Shown here: one piece after another, positions 52,244 through 61,674 of the stretch
How the letters are laid out: each line of letters opens with the position of its first letter
How positions within the stretch are numbered: position 1 is the stretch's first letter
Assembly: GCF_026015295.1 (NCBI RefSeq)
Contig: NZ_JAPDUW010000001.1
Coordinates: 1,364,001 to 1,428,000 of the forward strand
DNA length: 64,000 nucleotides
Source of the DNA: Segatella copri
Lineage (GTDB): Bacteria; Bacteroidota; Bacteroidia; Bacteroidales; Bacteroidaceae
Direction of reading: 5' to 3'
The notes under the pieces: generated by a model
Database searches by the model: none
The model's input: the letters and a program-made list of their open reading frames with translations, nothing else
Told to the model about the DNA's origin: nothing
Program-made: the position numbers and the translations under genes

Positions 52244-52490
52244 CACATTATTATCCAAAGCCCTTACATCTCTTCCGTTAAATTTGTATAACTGCATCAA
52301 ATTACCAATTCCATCCAGTTCTTCATCCCTCCTAGCCTGAATGTATTCCCGTTTTTTGTCATACATCATCTCTTAAAAAACCTAACTCATAGAGTTAACA
52401 TCCAAAAGTCATAGAGTTACGGGGAGAAAAGCTATAGGGAACAAAGCTAAAAAAGCCTGATTTTGACTCCAAAACCACAGAAAAAAATAA

Positions 52491-52603
52491 CACGGATAAA
52501 TTGAATTTGTCCGGTCCCTTTGTCCGTCGGTTTATAATATTCTAAATATCAACCACTTAGAATCAACCGGACAAATTGTCCGGACAAATTCAATTTGTCC
52601 GTG
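52491..52603. repeat. GGACAAATT palindrome cluster
   Basis: CACGGATAAATTGAATTTGT(CCGG) at 52491-52514 matches the reverse complement of 52580-52603 with one difference. Each arm contains its own GGACAAATTgAATTTGTCC-type palindrome. It lies in the 417-base stretch after the 856-residue barrel gene and may terminate or insulate it. Nothing else gene-like is seen between 52244 and 52616. Confidence 0.75.
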
Positions 52604-52616
52604 TTTTAAAAATGAG

Positions 52617-55187
52617 CTATAATCTGCTCTTTTCTGCATTACCAGCACCTGTACCCTTATACTTACTCTTGGTGGCATTGAAGTTATAAGTTACATTGAC
52701 CAAGAACATGCGGGTATTATCTATACCGATTCTGGTGAAGTGCGCATACGAATTATTATATTTCCAACTCTCGTTCTGACCATGAAGCAAATCCTCCGCT
52801 TCCAATCTTACAACCAGCCGGTTGTTCAGGAACGACTTGGAAATAGACGCATCCAGGGAATTCCATGCATAGTTGACACCCAATTCGCTATAATTACGCG
52901 ACTGGTAAGCGTATTCCAATCGAGCCTTCCAATGATGTGGCAATACCCAGGTATTCTCCAAATCCAGATAGAGAGAAGGACGGTTGGCATTATAGTCGCT
53001 GACATATTTGCTGGCATCAAAGAACTGATTGACCAGACCTACCGTATAGTCAAGATGCCATAAGCCTATCACCGGAGTAGCCTCAAGATAGAACTTGAGG
53101 TTCTGAATCTTATCTACATTTTCATAATATGACAGGGCTATATCCTTATTGCCCTGGAATGGCTTCATCATATATACCGAGGCATTCTTGTTGTAGATAT
53201 ATTCAGCAGAGAAACTCAACCAGGAATATTGCGCATCCCATTCCAGATGATAGGCATCCGTTGGTCGCAAGTTAGGATTACCGCTTTCATAGGAATGACG
53301 ACTCGTATATCGGGTATAACCGGAAAGACGGAAGTAACTTGGTCGATAGGTCTTTGCCGTGAAACTCAACGAAGAATGCCACTTGCCCTTGTCATATCCC
53401 AAGGATACATTAGGAAATACATTATCATACTTTCTGCTCATATCCGGATTGAGTACTCCCTCGGCATAATAGTCTGATTTTACATGCTCATATCTCACAC
53501 CGGCATTCAGAGAATAATCTCCCAACGACCATGCAGCCTCAGCAAAGGTGGCAATGTTCTGTTCCTTGATTCTGGAATCATTGGATGCAGCCACACCACC
53601 CTCATTCTGGTTGTTGGTATGACTATCAGAATTTGTGTATTCCGAACCAAAGTCTATGTTCAACTGGTCGGTCAAAGGATAAGAAACAACCAATTTACCA
53701 GCAAGCAACTTTCCTTTGGTATGACTATCTGAACATACAATCTGGTCGCCCAACTCAGAACTGGTTTCGGTGGCTTTCTGTATCTGGTCTTTCGTCCTCC
53801 ACAACGCTGATGCATTCAGGTCTATACTCCACTTGCCTATCTTACCATCATAATAAAAGTCTGCCTGATGAATAGGAGTCTGCTTGGAATCAGACTCATC
53901 GTTGAGATAATTTACATCTCCCTGGTGAACTCCATCCTGAAAGATAGAATAATTATTCTGATCCGTAAAATACTTTGTATAGCCTGAACCAAACTTATAC
54001 TTCAGACCAATGGTATGATTTTCGTTGAATTCATAATTGAAACCCAGATTGGCATCAGGTCCATAATCTCTAGAATCAATGCGCCCTACTGATTTTTGAT
54101 ATATCTGATGCTGATTGCCATTGATATATTCATCCAATCCCAACTTATCATAGAAATACGAATCTGACCACATCAATCCACCGAATACATCCAGTCCACC
54201 CACACGGTAATTGAGATTAGCCTGCTCTTGCCAGGCATTCTTCATGGCAAAACCATATTTTGCCTGGAAATTACCACTCCATCCATAACCTTGCTTCTTG
54301 ACCGTAGTAATACGAATCACCGAATTGACCTGGGCATCATACTGCGCACCAGGAGTTGTGATAACCGTCACGTTCTTCACATCCTTGGAAGATATGGTTT
54401 GCAATTCATTTTTATCGGTCAGCTTTCTGCCATTGACATAAATCTCCGGTGTGCCTTTTCCAAACACCGAACAGTTTCCATCCTTATCTACACGCACTCT
54501 TGGAACCTGCTTCAACAAGTCGGCAACCATACCCGCATCACTCAGTATCGTACCCTGCACCTGGGTTTGGAATCCCTCGCGAGTCAGTTTTGTCTTGGGG
54601 CGAACCGCCTTTACTATCACCTTCTGCAGGTTCATCGTTGCCTCCTTCAGAGTAATTGAACCTATCTTACCAGTATTATAAGTATCTACAGCGGTATGAT
54701 AGCCCACGCAACTTACTCTTACTATCGCCTTTCTAGCTCCACAAGGAATCACAAACTGGCCGTTCTCATTCGTCACGCCGCCATTTATCAATGAAGAGTC
54801 ACGAACATTCAGCAGGGCTACATTGGCGAAATCTACAGGGCGTTTCTTATTGTCTATGATGCGGCCTATCATCTTGGTGGGAGTTTTCTGCGTACACTCC
54901 ACAAAGATGTTTTCGCCATCTATCGTCATCTTCATCGGATAGAAGCCCATGATCTGGCGGATGGCATCCGGAGCGGTTCGCTTCACGATACTCGTTGTAA
55001 CCGTGAAATCTTCCAGTTCATCATACATAAAGTTGATACGATAATCCTTGGTGCTCTTGGCAAGGATGGTGAGTGCTTCTGACATAGAAGTGTTACGGAA
55101 GCTGCGGGTGATGCGTTGAGCATAGATGGTCTGAAGAGAAAGGCTCATCAGACCTGCCAGCAGCATGATATATCTTAATCTTTTCAT
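52617..55187 (-). CDS. STN / carboxypeptidase-regulatory-like / TonB-receptor barrel (module 1)
   Basis: The 856-residue protein has a signal peptide (ending IYAQR). The STN domain follows (about 25-95, NFMYDELEDFTV), then a carboxypeptidase-regulatory-like domain (about 105-185, GVTNENGQFVIP), a plug region (LLKQVPRVRVDKDGN, ITTPGAQYDAQVNSVI) and a barrel ending YKGTGAGNAEKSRL. STN domains usually report receptor occupancy to a FecR-like anti-sigma factor. Its gene starts 1 base after the DUF4974 anti-sigma gene, giving a sigma/anti-sigma/receptor module. The STN-to-plug part is nearly identical to that of module 2. Confidence 0.88.
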   Translation of the reverse strand: MKRLRYIMLLAGLMSLSLQTIYAQRITRSFRNTSMSEALTILAKSTKDYRINFMYDELEDFTVTTSIVKRTAPDAIRQIMGFYPMKMTIDGENIFVECTQKTPTKMIGRIIDNKKRPVDFANVALLNVRDSSLINGGVTNENGQFVIPCGARKAIVRVSCVGYHTAVDTYNTGKIGSITLKEATMNLQKVIVKAVRPKTKLTREGFQTQVQGTILSDAGMVADLLKQVPRVRVDKDGNCSVFGKGTPEIYVNGRKLTDKNELQTISSKDVKNVTVITTPGAQYDAQVNSVIRITTVKKQGYGWSGNFQAKYGFAMKNAWQEQANLNYRVGGLDVFGGLMWSDSYFYDKLGLDEYINGNQHQIYQKSVGRIDSRDYGPDANLGFNYEFNENHTIGLKYKFGSGYTKYFTDQNNYSIFQDGVHQGDVNYLNDESDSKQTPIHQADFYYDGKIGKWSIDLNASALWRTKDQIQKATETSSELGDQIVCSDSHTKGKLLAGKLVVSYPLTDQLNIDFGSEYTNSDSHTNNQNEGGVAASNDSRIKEQNIATFAEAAWSLGDYSLNAGVRYEHVKSDYYAEGVLNPDMSRKYDNVFPNVSLGYDKGKWHSSLSFTAKTYRPSYFRLSGYTRYTSRHSYESGNPNLRPTDAYHLEWDAQYSWLSFSAEYIYNKNASVYMMKPFQGNKDIALSYYENVDKIQNLKFYLEATPVIGLWHLDYTVGLVNQFFDASKYVSDYNANRPSLYLDLENTWVLPHHWKARLEYAYQSRNYSELGVNYAWNSLDASISKSFLNNRLVVRLEAEDLLHGQNESWKYNNSYAHFTRIGIDNTRMFLVNVTYNFNATKSKYKGTGAGNAEKSRL

Positions 55188-55188
55188 C

Positions 55189-55989
55189 TTATTCCACGAT
55201 TAAAGTTTGACCTTCATGACGAATATTCACTTTCTCGAAATGATTCATCAGTTCGATGATATCATCCAGACTCATGTTCTTCTCCAGTTGCAGGAAGAGA
55301 CGGATATGGCGAGCCGACTCGTTCTGATAAGTTACCTGGAGATGAAAATGCTCGGCGATGGGAGTCAGGATATTCTGAAGCTCAGCGTTTTCGTAAACCA
55401 ATGGGAGCTGGGCAAGACTTGCAGAATCTGTCTTTTCTTCTATGTTGGATTTCTGAGGAGCGGAAACCTGCTGGATAGAATCCTTTCGGGATGACACGAG
55501 TTCGGTATTGTTCTTATCAGATGGCTGATGAGAACGGGTTACCAGATGAATGGCAGCAAAGGTGATGCCGGAGACGACAAGGACGGCTGCAACGGCAGCC
55601 ACCTTTCTCATCGGGCTCCAGAAAGGAAGCTGCTTGGCGGTTTGCTGGGTTTCTGCACTCTGACTCATCTCTTCTTTCTGCTGCTTTTCTTCTTTCTGCT
55701 GCTTTTCTTCTTTCTGCTGCTTTTCTTCTTTCAGCTTCATCTCGTCTTTCAGCTTCTCCCATTCTGCATCAATCGAAGGCATCTTCATCTTTTCCTTCGA
55801 CTTGGCGAAATCCAGAGACTGTCGGGTCTCTATCAGCTGCTGATAGAGTTCGTTCACTTCCTCATCGCCCAGAAGTTCATCCTTCTGGGTTTCGGAATAC
55901 TTTTCGGGATGCTCCAGGAGATCGAGGAGCATATCCCATTTCTGAGAATCCATCTTCTGAGGATTTATGTCAGATAATTCATGTTTCAT
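55189..55989 (-). CDS. DUF4974-type FecR-like anti-sigma factor (module 1)
   Basis: The 266-residue protein has an acidic cytoplasmic N-terminus with ELSDINPQKMDSQKWDML, a KQQKEE tandem repeat of about 20 residues (about 90-110), a membrane helix (about 132-150: VAAVAAVLVVSGITFAAI) and a C-terminal DUF4974 domain (about 195-266: YENAELQNILTPIAEHF). The usual FecR domain is missing, so it is a short form. It lies between the sigma and STN-barrel genes, as in Bacteroidetes surface-signalling systems. Anti-sigma function is inferred from position. Confidence 0.75.
   Translation of the reverse strand: MKHELSDINPQKMDSQKWDMLLDLLEHPEKYSETQKDELLGDEEVNELYQQLIETRQSLDFAKSKEKMKMPSIDAEWEKLKDEMKLKEEKQQKEEKQQKEEKQQKEEMSQSAETQQTAKQLPFWSPMRKVAAVAAVLVVSGITFAAIHLVTRSHQPSDKNNTELVSSRKDSIQQVSAPQKSNIEEKTDSASLAQLPLVYENAELQNILTPIAEHFHLQVTYQNESARHIRLFLQLEKNMSLDDIIELMNHFEKVNIRHEGQTLIVE
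55671..55732 (-). repeat. 18-bp coding tandem repeat
   Basis: About 3.4 copies of an 18-base unit (TTCTGCTGCTTTTCTTCT) encode repeated EKQQKE in the module-1 anti-sigma protein just before its membrane helix. Copy number may vary by slippage without frameshift. Confidence 0.85.
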
Positions 55990-56058
55990 TTTCTTTTCCT
56001 TTCTTCATTTTAGGGTTCCATTGTAAGGACGTCTTCAGACAATAGAATCATGGTTATG

Positions 56059-56550
56059 CTATTTTCCTTTCAACTTTTCTCTGAGCGTTCGCAAACCTTT
56101 CACGATATGCTTGTTCACTGCCGAGATACTGATGCCCAGTTCCTCCGCCGTATCCTTATACGACATTCCTTCCCGATAGCACAATCGGATGACGGAAGCA
56201 GTCTGGTCGGTCAGGTCATGGTCGATGCAATCCACCGCAGCCTGCCATCGCTCTTCCAGACGAGAAGGTTCTTCCTCCGTCAATTTCTCTTCCGAGAGAG
56301 AGAGAAGCCGTTTCAGTCTTTCATCTCTCTTCTTTCTGGCTATAAGATTGATGCAGGCATTCTTCACGCTCCGCATCAAGTAAGCCCGGTCTGGAACCAG
56401 CTGTTTATCCCACAATCTGGAGAATACGTCGCTCACCACATCCCTCGCCTCCTCATTATCATGGAGCAAGGCAAAGGCGAAGCGATACATCTGCTCGTAA
56501 TGGTCGTGGAACAGCCGTTCCATCCGCTGTTCATTTTCTTCTGTCATCAC
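56059..56550 (-). CDS. ECF-type RNA polymerase sigma factor (module 1)
   Basis: The 163-residue protein has region 2 with LLHDNEEARDVVSDVFSRLW and region 4 with YREGMSYKDTAEELGISISA, then KHIVKGLRTLREKL. It is of the FecI-like subtype common in Bacteroides. It starts the minus-strand module: DUF4974 gene 69 bases later, then the STN barrel. A good -7 box lies at 56649-56656. Confidence 0.9.
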   Translation of the reverse strand: MMTEENEQRMERLFHDHYEQMYRFAFALLHDNEEARDVVSDVFSRLWDKQLVPDRAYLMRSVKNACINLIARKKRDERLKRLLSLSEEKLTEEEPSRLEERWQAAVDCIDHDLTDQTASVIRLCYREGMSYKDTAEELGISISAVNKHIVKGLRTLREKLKGK

Positions 56551-56648
56551 GTCATTTTCTTTTTGTTTCTACTCTTATATACAAGCTTTCCGGAAATCAA
56601 TTACCCCTAAAATGAAGAAATCTTCTACTTTCTTTTGAAAAACCGATG

Positions 56649-56656
56649 CAAAGGTA
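56649..56656 (-). promoter_or_regulatory. -7 box of sigma module 1
   Basis: TACCTTTG on the minus strand, about 100 bases before the sigma start. Confidence 0.6.
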
Positions 56657-56716
56657 ATAAAAAACATCGGTCAAGCAAAGAGCAAACCAACATTGTTTTG
56701 CCTTCGCTTGACCGAT
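56657..56716 (-). terminator. Terminator of sigma module 2 (after the 56751 lipoprotein gene)
   Basis: ATCGGTCAAGC (56666-56676) pairs with GCTTGACCGAT (56706-56716). On the minus strand the hairpin is followed by GTTTTTTATT. It separates module 2 from the module 1 promoter. Confidence 0.75.
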
Positions 56717-56750
56717 TGTCATATATTCATTGTTGTATTGAGAGGGAAAT

Positions 56751-58313
56751 CTATTTAATCGGCTCTGCATGGATACAATAGTAACTCTTCAAGGGATTTT
56801 CCTTATTCTTTTTCAAGATTAAAGCAACTAAACATCCCTCATAATCAGAGTTCCATTGCGCAGGCGTATAGCCCTTCCAATACATCACAAGGTCTGCATC
56901 GGATGGCAAAGCCTTGAAACGATTGCGGTACTTCTCTCTGTTCGAATCATCTACCACAACACCCTTACCATACTGACCATAATACATATCCATCAGATCA
57001 ACCAGCATCCTCTTTTGCTCAGACAACACAGCCTCATGCTTCTTCATGCTTTCCGGATCCTCAGAATCTAACAGTACCCCTGATACAATGTATTCCAATT
57101 CAGAATATGGCTTTTCTGGAAAATCAGGAGAATAACGAGGAGAGACTATCCGGAACCGCTTGCTCTGGTCGAAGATGCAATACAAATCATAGTCTTCATT
57201 AGATGGATTCAGCAAATCAGAAGAGCCGAAATCGTAACCCATGAAACCAGTATTATAGATATTGAGATAGATGCCGGAAGAATAAACCACACGTCCACCC
57301 TTATAGCCATCAGCAACAATCAATGTTCTATCTTCCTCCGTCATAGAAGTATTACGGCTGATCTGAAAAAGATAAGTGCTAAGGTTGATTGACACAGCAT
57401 AACAATTGTTCTCATTTCTGAGACTCACTACCCTATCTGGCATTCCCTTACATGACCATACAATGGAATCATAATAATGATAATAAGGGTTAGCTGATGA
57501 GTTATTGTTCAGATAATCTGTCAAATCCAAACTCAAAAGTCGGAATGACTGAAATTTACTATGTCCATCACCCATTCCATGCGCATCCTTAGAATTGGCA
57601 TATACACACCGAATATAATAACGGCAATCATCCGGTACTTTTTCAGTTTCATTTGGCTTGTCTTCTTCATCACTCTTATCAATAGTATAAGTATTCTGCA
57701 CATCAATCAGTTCTAATGAAGATAAACGCTGATATACCACCAAGCCATAAATGGCTTTTTCCTGATTGTCAGCTACTGTCACCGAACCAATCTTCTCCAT
57801 CACATATAGGTAAGCTTCATCTTCATGAAACTTCACATCCAGGATTTGCATATAATCATCCACCTTACCGGCCTTATTCGTTTTGATGACAATGCCCGTC
57901 GCATCATCATACGACCAATCCTGCTTCTTGAAACAGAATGTACGTGCATCTTCATCACGATAATAAGTCATCAACTGATTCTCTGATAAGAATTCATAGA
58001 CCTTCGGACTATAATCCTTGATGCCTTCACGATAATCAGTTGTTGCAAGTTTACCGTTTTCCTTCATCTGATAGATGCCGACAGGTTGCCAGCCATAACT
58101 TACAAGCCAAGAATTCAGAACATTCCTATCTATATCACAGACTGGAGCCTTTCCATCTAAGATGCAATACCCGTCCTGATTTAAAACAAATGACTGGTTG
58201 AACAGTTCCTTGTCATTCCAAGGAAGGCTGTCCAACTTATCATCATCACTACTACAGCCAGTTAGCATACAGATGCCAACCACCATGAATATCATCCATA
58301 AACAACGCTTCAT
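56751..58313 (-). CDS. Large lipoprotein of unknown function, module 2
   Basis: The 520-residue protein has a lipoprotein signal (MVVGICMLTGCSSDDDK, lipidated Cys about 19). The mature part has no recognised domain. It contains an all-beta body with scattered Tyr/Asp/Glu-rich strands and no catalytic motif. It begins 20 bases after the module-2 barrel gene's stop, so it is probably in the same operon and could be the surface partner of that receptor (like SusD-type partners, though no SusD sequence features are seen). Function unknown. Confidence 0.65.
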   Translation of the reverse strand: MKRCLWMIFMVVGICMLTGCSSDDDKLDSLPWNDKELFNQSFVLNQDGYCILDGKAPVCDIDRNVLNSWLVSYGWQPVGIYQMKENGKLATTDYREGIKDYSPKVYEFLSENQLMTYYRDEDARTFCFKKQDWSYDDATGIVIKTNKAGKVDDYMQILDVKFHEDEAYLYVMEKIGSVTVADNQEKAIYGLVVYQRLSSLELIDVQNTYTIDKSDEEDKPNETEKVPDDCRYYIRCVYANSKDAHGMGDGHSKFQSFRLLSLDLTDYLNNNSSANPYYHYYDSIVWSCKGMPDRVVSLRNENNCYAVSINLSTYLFQISRNTSMTEEDRTLIVADGYKGGRVVYSSGIYLNIYNTGFMGYDFGSSDLLNPSNEDYDLYCIFDQSKRFRIVSPRYSPDFPEKPYSELEYIVSGVLLDSEDPESMKKHEAVLSEQKRMLVDLMDMYYGQYGKGVVVDDSNREKYRNRFKALPSDADLVMYWKGYTPAQWNSDYEGCLVALILKKNKENPLKSYYCIHAEPIK

Positions 58314-58333
58314 ATACTTTCTGTTTTTTTATT

Positions 58334-60949
58334 TTACAATCTGTTCTTTTCTGTATTACCGGCACCCGTACCCTTATACTTGCTTCTACTAACATTAAAC
58401 TTATAGCTAAATGAACACATGATCATTCGGGTATCAGTATATTTTCTGGTATAGATATCGCTGGTACCATATACCAATCTTGTGGAATTGCGCATCGTCG
58501 CAAAGAGGTCATTGCCCGCCAAAGTGACATTCAGGCGGTCGTGAAGAAAACTTCTACGCAAAGAGACGTCCACTCCTCCTTGTGCCATATAAAGCGGAAG
58601 CGCAGAATGGCCCTGCGTGTTCCAACTCATATCAAGATTAAGCGTCCAACCGCATGGTAGCGAAAAGGCATTATTAAAAGAGCCGATGAATATCGGCTTA
58701 CTGTATGCCTTACCACCAATGGTCAGGAACTGCTTTCTCATACCAGCGTCCAACGTAGGATGCCACCATCCTATCGTCGGCGATGCCGTCAGTCCCACGT
58801 AACAAACCTGAGTATGATTCAAATTACGAAAGGTGTACATACTGATTAACTCATTGTCATGATACGGTTCTATCACCTGATAGCAAGGATCTACAAGATA
58901 ACGCCAGTTGGCAAAAAACTGGAACCATTTATATCCCAGATTAATCCCTATGCCATGTTCGAAGCTTGACTTGAGCAATGGATTTCCACCCTGATAATAA
59001 TAGCGACTATTATATTGCACGTTACTACTTAACTGACTATAGGAAGGACGACTTACCGTCACCTTATAGACCATATTCATTTTCACATTCCCGATAGGAA
59101 AGGTCAAGGAGACATTCGGAAAGAAATGGTCGTACTTACGACTCTGATTAGGCACGAAATAATCCTTATTTTCCTCGCTCCAATAATCACCACCTGTATT
59201 ATAGTAATTGGAAGAAACATGTTCGTATCTGAGGCCAGCATTCAGTTCTACCTTGTTCAGTCTCAATCCATAAGAAACAAAGGCTGCAAGATTACTTTCC
59301 TTCACCTGGTCGTCCGTCTTGCCTGGCAAGTCAGTTCCCTGTTCATCTATAGTATAAAGATTGGCACGGCAACTTTCGGTAAACTCATTACCAATCTTCA
59401 GGGTACCTTTCCATACCGGAAAGCTCAGTACCAGCTTAGATGCATACATCCAACTATCAGCCGTGAAATCAGATTCTATCGTACGAGAATCTCCGCCCTC
59501 AATTCCTGTTTCTTCAGAATATTGAGTCTGTCCTGTTTTACGAAGATATATTTCCCCATTCCATTCTATGCTCATTTTTCCTATCTGTCCGGCATAATAA
59601 GCCGTAATATCCTGCGTAGGTCGGCTTTTGAAACGACAATACATATCATTTGTATAGCTTTCTGTCTTGGAGCCATTCTTCCAGACATCCATCAGCGAAT
59701 TCCATCCAACCCGACTATAAGGATTGATGTTCACCTCGTAAGTAGCACCCACGGAATGCCTATCATTGAAAACATAATTAAAGCCAAGACTTCCACTGGT
59801 ATAGTAACTCTTGTTTTTGATAATCAAATCTTCGTCGATACTCATGAGCGTCTTGCCGTAGAGTCTGTTATCATTATGCTGATTCTGATAGCCCTGAGAC
59901 AAACCGCCATACAAATTGGAGAAGATATCCAATCCCCGATAGCGATAGTTCAAATCGAGTACTTCACGATGATTGTCCTGATGATTGCGCTGATAGACCT
60001 GCCGATAAGTCAATCCCAGTCCTTCTCCCTTCTTTCTTGTCGTCTTGATTCTGATGACAGACTGATAGGTTGCATCGTATTCTGCACCCGGCTCGGTTAT
60101 CACCTCCACATGTTTGATGTCAGAAGAACTCAATCTATCGAGATCAATGGTTCCCTTGATTTTCTTGTTATCGATATAAATCAAAGGTTTACCTTTTCCC
60201 AAGACTTCTATATCACCGTTCTTCTGCATCACTCTCGGAAGATGCTTCAATACATCTTCTGCCGAGCCCATTTTCTCCAAGGAGGTTCCTTCTACCTGAG
60301 CCACCAATCCTTCAGAAGTCATTCTGAAAGGCTGTCGATGGCCTTTCACTACTATTTTCTGCAGGTTCATTGTTGCCTCTTTCAGAGTTATTGTCCCTAT
60401 CTTACCTATATTAAAGGTATTGCTTGCCGTAATATAGCCCACGCAACTTACTCTTACTATCGCCTTTGTGGCTTCGCAGGGAATCACGAACTGGCCGTTC
60501 TCATTTGTCACGCCACCATTTATCAATGAAGAATCACGAACATTCAGCAGGGCTACATTGGCGAAATCTATAGGGCGATTCTTATTGTCGATGATACGGC
60601 CTATCATCTTGGTGGGAGTCTTCTGCGTACACTCCACCATGATATTATCCTCCACCTGCGTCATTCTGATGGGATAGAATCCTATCAGCTGCATGATGGC
60701 ATCGGGAACACTCTGGTTCCTGATGCTCTTGGTTACCCTGAAATCCTCCAGTTCATCATACACGAAGTTGATGGTGTACTTATGCTGGCGGGCGTTCAAA
60801 TCCTTCAACGCCGCAGAGAACGACACATTATTATATTGTCGGGTGATGCGCTGGGCATAAGACTGCTGAACTCCAAACAGCAGGAAGAGAAGAAGAAGCA
60901 CACTGATAAGCTTGCCGCTAACGGGCATTGGTTTCCAAAAATCTCTCAT
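58334..60949 (-). CDS. STN / carboxypeptidase-regulatory-like / TonB-receptor barrel (module 2)
   Basis: The 871-residue protein has the same domains as the module-1 barrel: a signal peptide after a short charged N-terminus (ending QQSYAQR), STN (about 33-100, NFVYDELEDFRV), carboxypeptidase-regulatory-like (about 110-190), plug (VLKHLPRVMQKNGDIEVLG, ITEPGAEYDATYQSVI) and barrel ending YKGTGAGNTEKNRL. The central part (about 105-190) is nearly identical to module 1 at both protein and DNA level, while the plug and barrel differ. The receptor surfaces may have separated for different ligands. Confidence 0.88.
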   Translation of the reverse strand: MRDFWKPMPVSGKLISVLLLLFLLFGVQQSYAQRITRQYNNVSFSAALKDLNARQHKYTINFVYDELEDFRVTKSIRNQSVPDAIMQLIGFYPIRMTQVEDNIMVECTQKTPTKMIGRIIDNKNRPIDFANVALLNVRDSSLINGGVTNENGQFVIPCEATKAIVRVSCVGYITASNTFNIGKIGTITLKEATMNLQKIVVKGHRQPFRMTSEGLVAQVEGTSLEKMGSAEDVLKHLPRVMQKNGDIEVLGKGKPLIYIDNKKIKGTIDLDRLSSSDIKHVEVITEPGAEYDATYQSVIRIKTTRKKGEGLGLTYRQVYQRNHQDNHREVLDLNYRYRGLDIFSNLYGGLSQGYQNQHNDNRLYGKTLMSIDEDLIIKNKSYYTSGSLGFNYVFNDRHSVGATYEVNINPYSRVGWNSLMDVWKNGSKTESYTNDMYCRFKSRPTQDITAYYAGQIGKMSIEWNGEIYLRKTGQTQYSEETGIEGGDSRTIESDFTADSWMYASKLVLSFPVWKGTLKIGNEFTESCRANLYTIDEQGTDLPGKTDDQVKESNLAAFVSYGLRLNKVELNAGLRYEHVSSNYYNTGGDYWSEENKDYFVPNQSRKYDHFFPNVSLTFPIGNVKMNMVYKVTVSRPSYSQLSSNVQYNSRYYYQGGNPLLKSSFEHGIGINLGYKWFQFFANWRYLVDPCYQVIEPYHDNELISMYTFRNLNHTQVCYVGLTASPTIGWWHPTLDAGMRKQFLTIGGKAYSKPIFIGSFNNAFSLPCGWTLNLDMSWNTQGHSALPLYMAQGGVDVSLRRSFLHDRLNVTLAGNDLFATMRNSTRLVYGTSDIYTRKYTDTRMIMCSFSYKFNVSRSKYKGTGAGNTEKNRL

Positions 60950-60966
60950 AAATATATCCTCCTATC

Positions 60967-61674
60967 TTATTTCACCAACAATGTACCGTCAATATACTCT
61001 ATCTGTATGCGGTCGAAAGCATTCAAAATCTCCAGGTTCTGCTCCAAAGTCTTCGTCTTGTTCCAGTTGAAGAAGAGACGGATGTGCTGGGCACCGGCAT
61101 CCACATACTCCACCTTGACATGATAGAAACCGGATAGCTGAGCCAGGATGGTTCCCAATTCGGCATCATCAAACACCTCGGGTTTCATATCAAGAGAATC
61201 CTTCTTCTCTGCTGTTGCAGCACGAAGACTGTCATTCGGCAGCGCCTGGGTTGTTTCCAGCTGTTCTGTCGCAGCCTTGTTATCCGCTGTCTGATCAGAA
61301 GCCGGGAACCCCAACCAGCCATTGTGAATCGCAGCCAAGGCTATCCCCGAAAGGAAGATGATGCCGACGATGGATGCAGCAATCTTCATCCGGTTGCGAT
61401 AAACGCCCTTGGATTTGCCGGCATCTATCGCCATCTTATCCTCGTGATGTGCCTGAACAAATTCCTTCCAAGCTCCATCCACATCCACCTCCTTCGGATT
61501 GGCTTTCTTGCCAGCCATTCTCGCCATCGCCAGTTCATGGAAGAACTCCTTCACTTCCTCATCGGCAAGCAGGCGCTCCACCTGCTCGTCGGTATATTTC
61601 TCGGGATGCTCCTGCATGTCAAAGAGCATCATCCGCTTTTCGTCTTTACTCATGTTTGTCATTGTCTTGCTCAT
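60967..61674 (-). CDS. DUF4974-type FecR-like anti-sigma factor (module 2)
   Basis: The 235-residue protein is laid out like its module-1 counterpart: an acidic N-terminus with EKRMMLFDMQEHPEKYTDEQ, a membrane helix (about 103-121: IVGIIFLSGIALAAI) and a C-terminal DUF4974 domain (about 165-235: FDDAELGTILAQLSGFY). It lacks the KQQKEE repeat. The start overlaps the sigma gene by 4 bases. It lies 17 bases from the STN-barrel gene. Function inferred from position and the DUF4974 end. Confidence 0.75.
   Translation of the reverse strand: MSKTMTNMSKDEKRMMLFDMQEHPEKYTDEQVERLLADEEVKEFFHELAMARMAGKKANPKEVDVDGAWKEFVQAHHEDKMAIDAGKSKGVYRNRMKIAASIVGIIFLSGIALAAIHNGWLGFPASDQTADNKAATEQLETTQALPNDSLRAATAEKKDSLDMKPEVFDDAELGTILAQLSGFYHVKVEYVDAGAQHIRLFFNWNKTKTLEQNLEILNAFDRIQIEYIDGTLLVK

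Noticed and set aside
56751..58313. SusD-like partner of the module-2 receptor
   Set aside because: Position and lipoprotein signal fit, but no SusD/RagB helical repeat pattern is visible.
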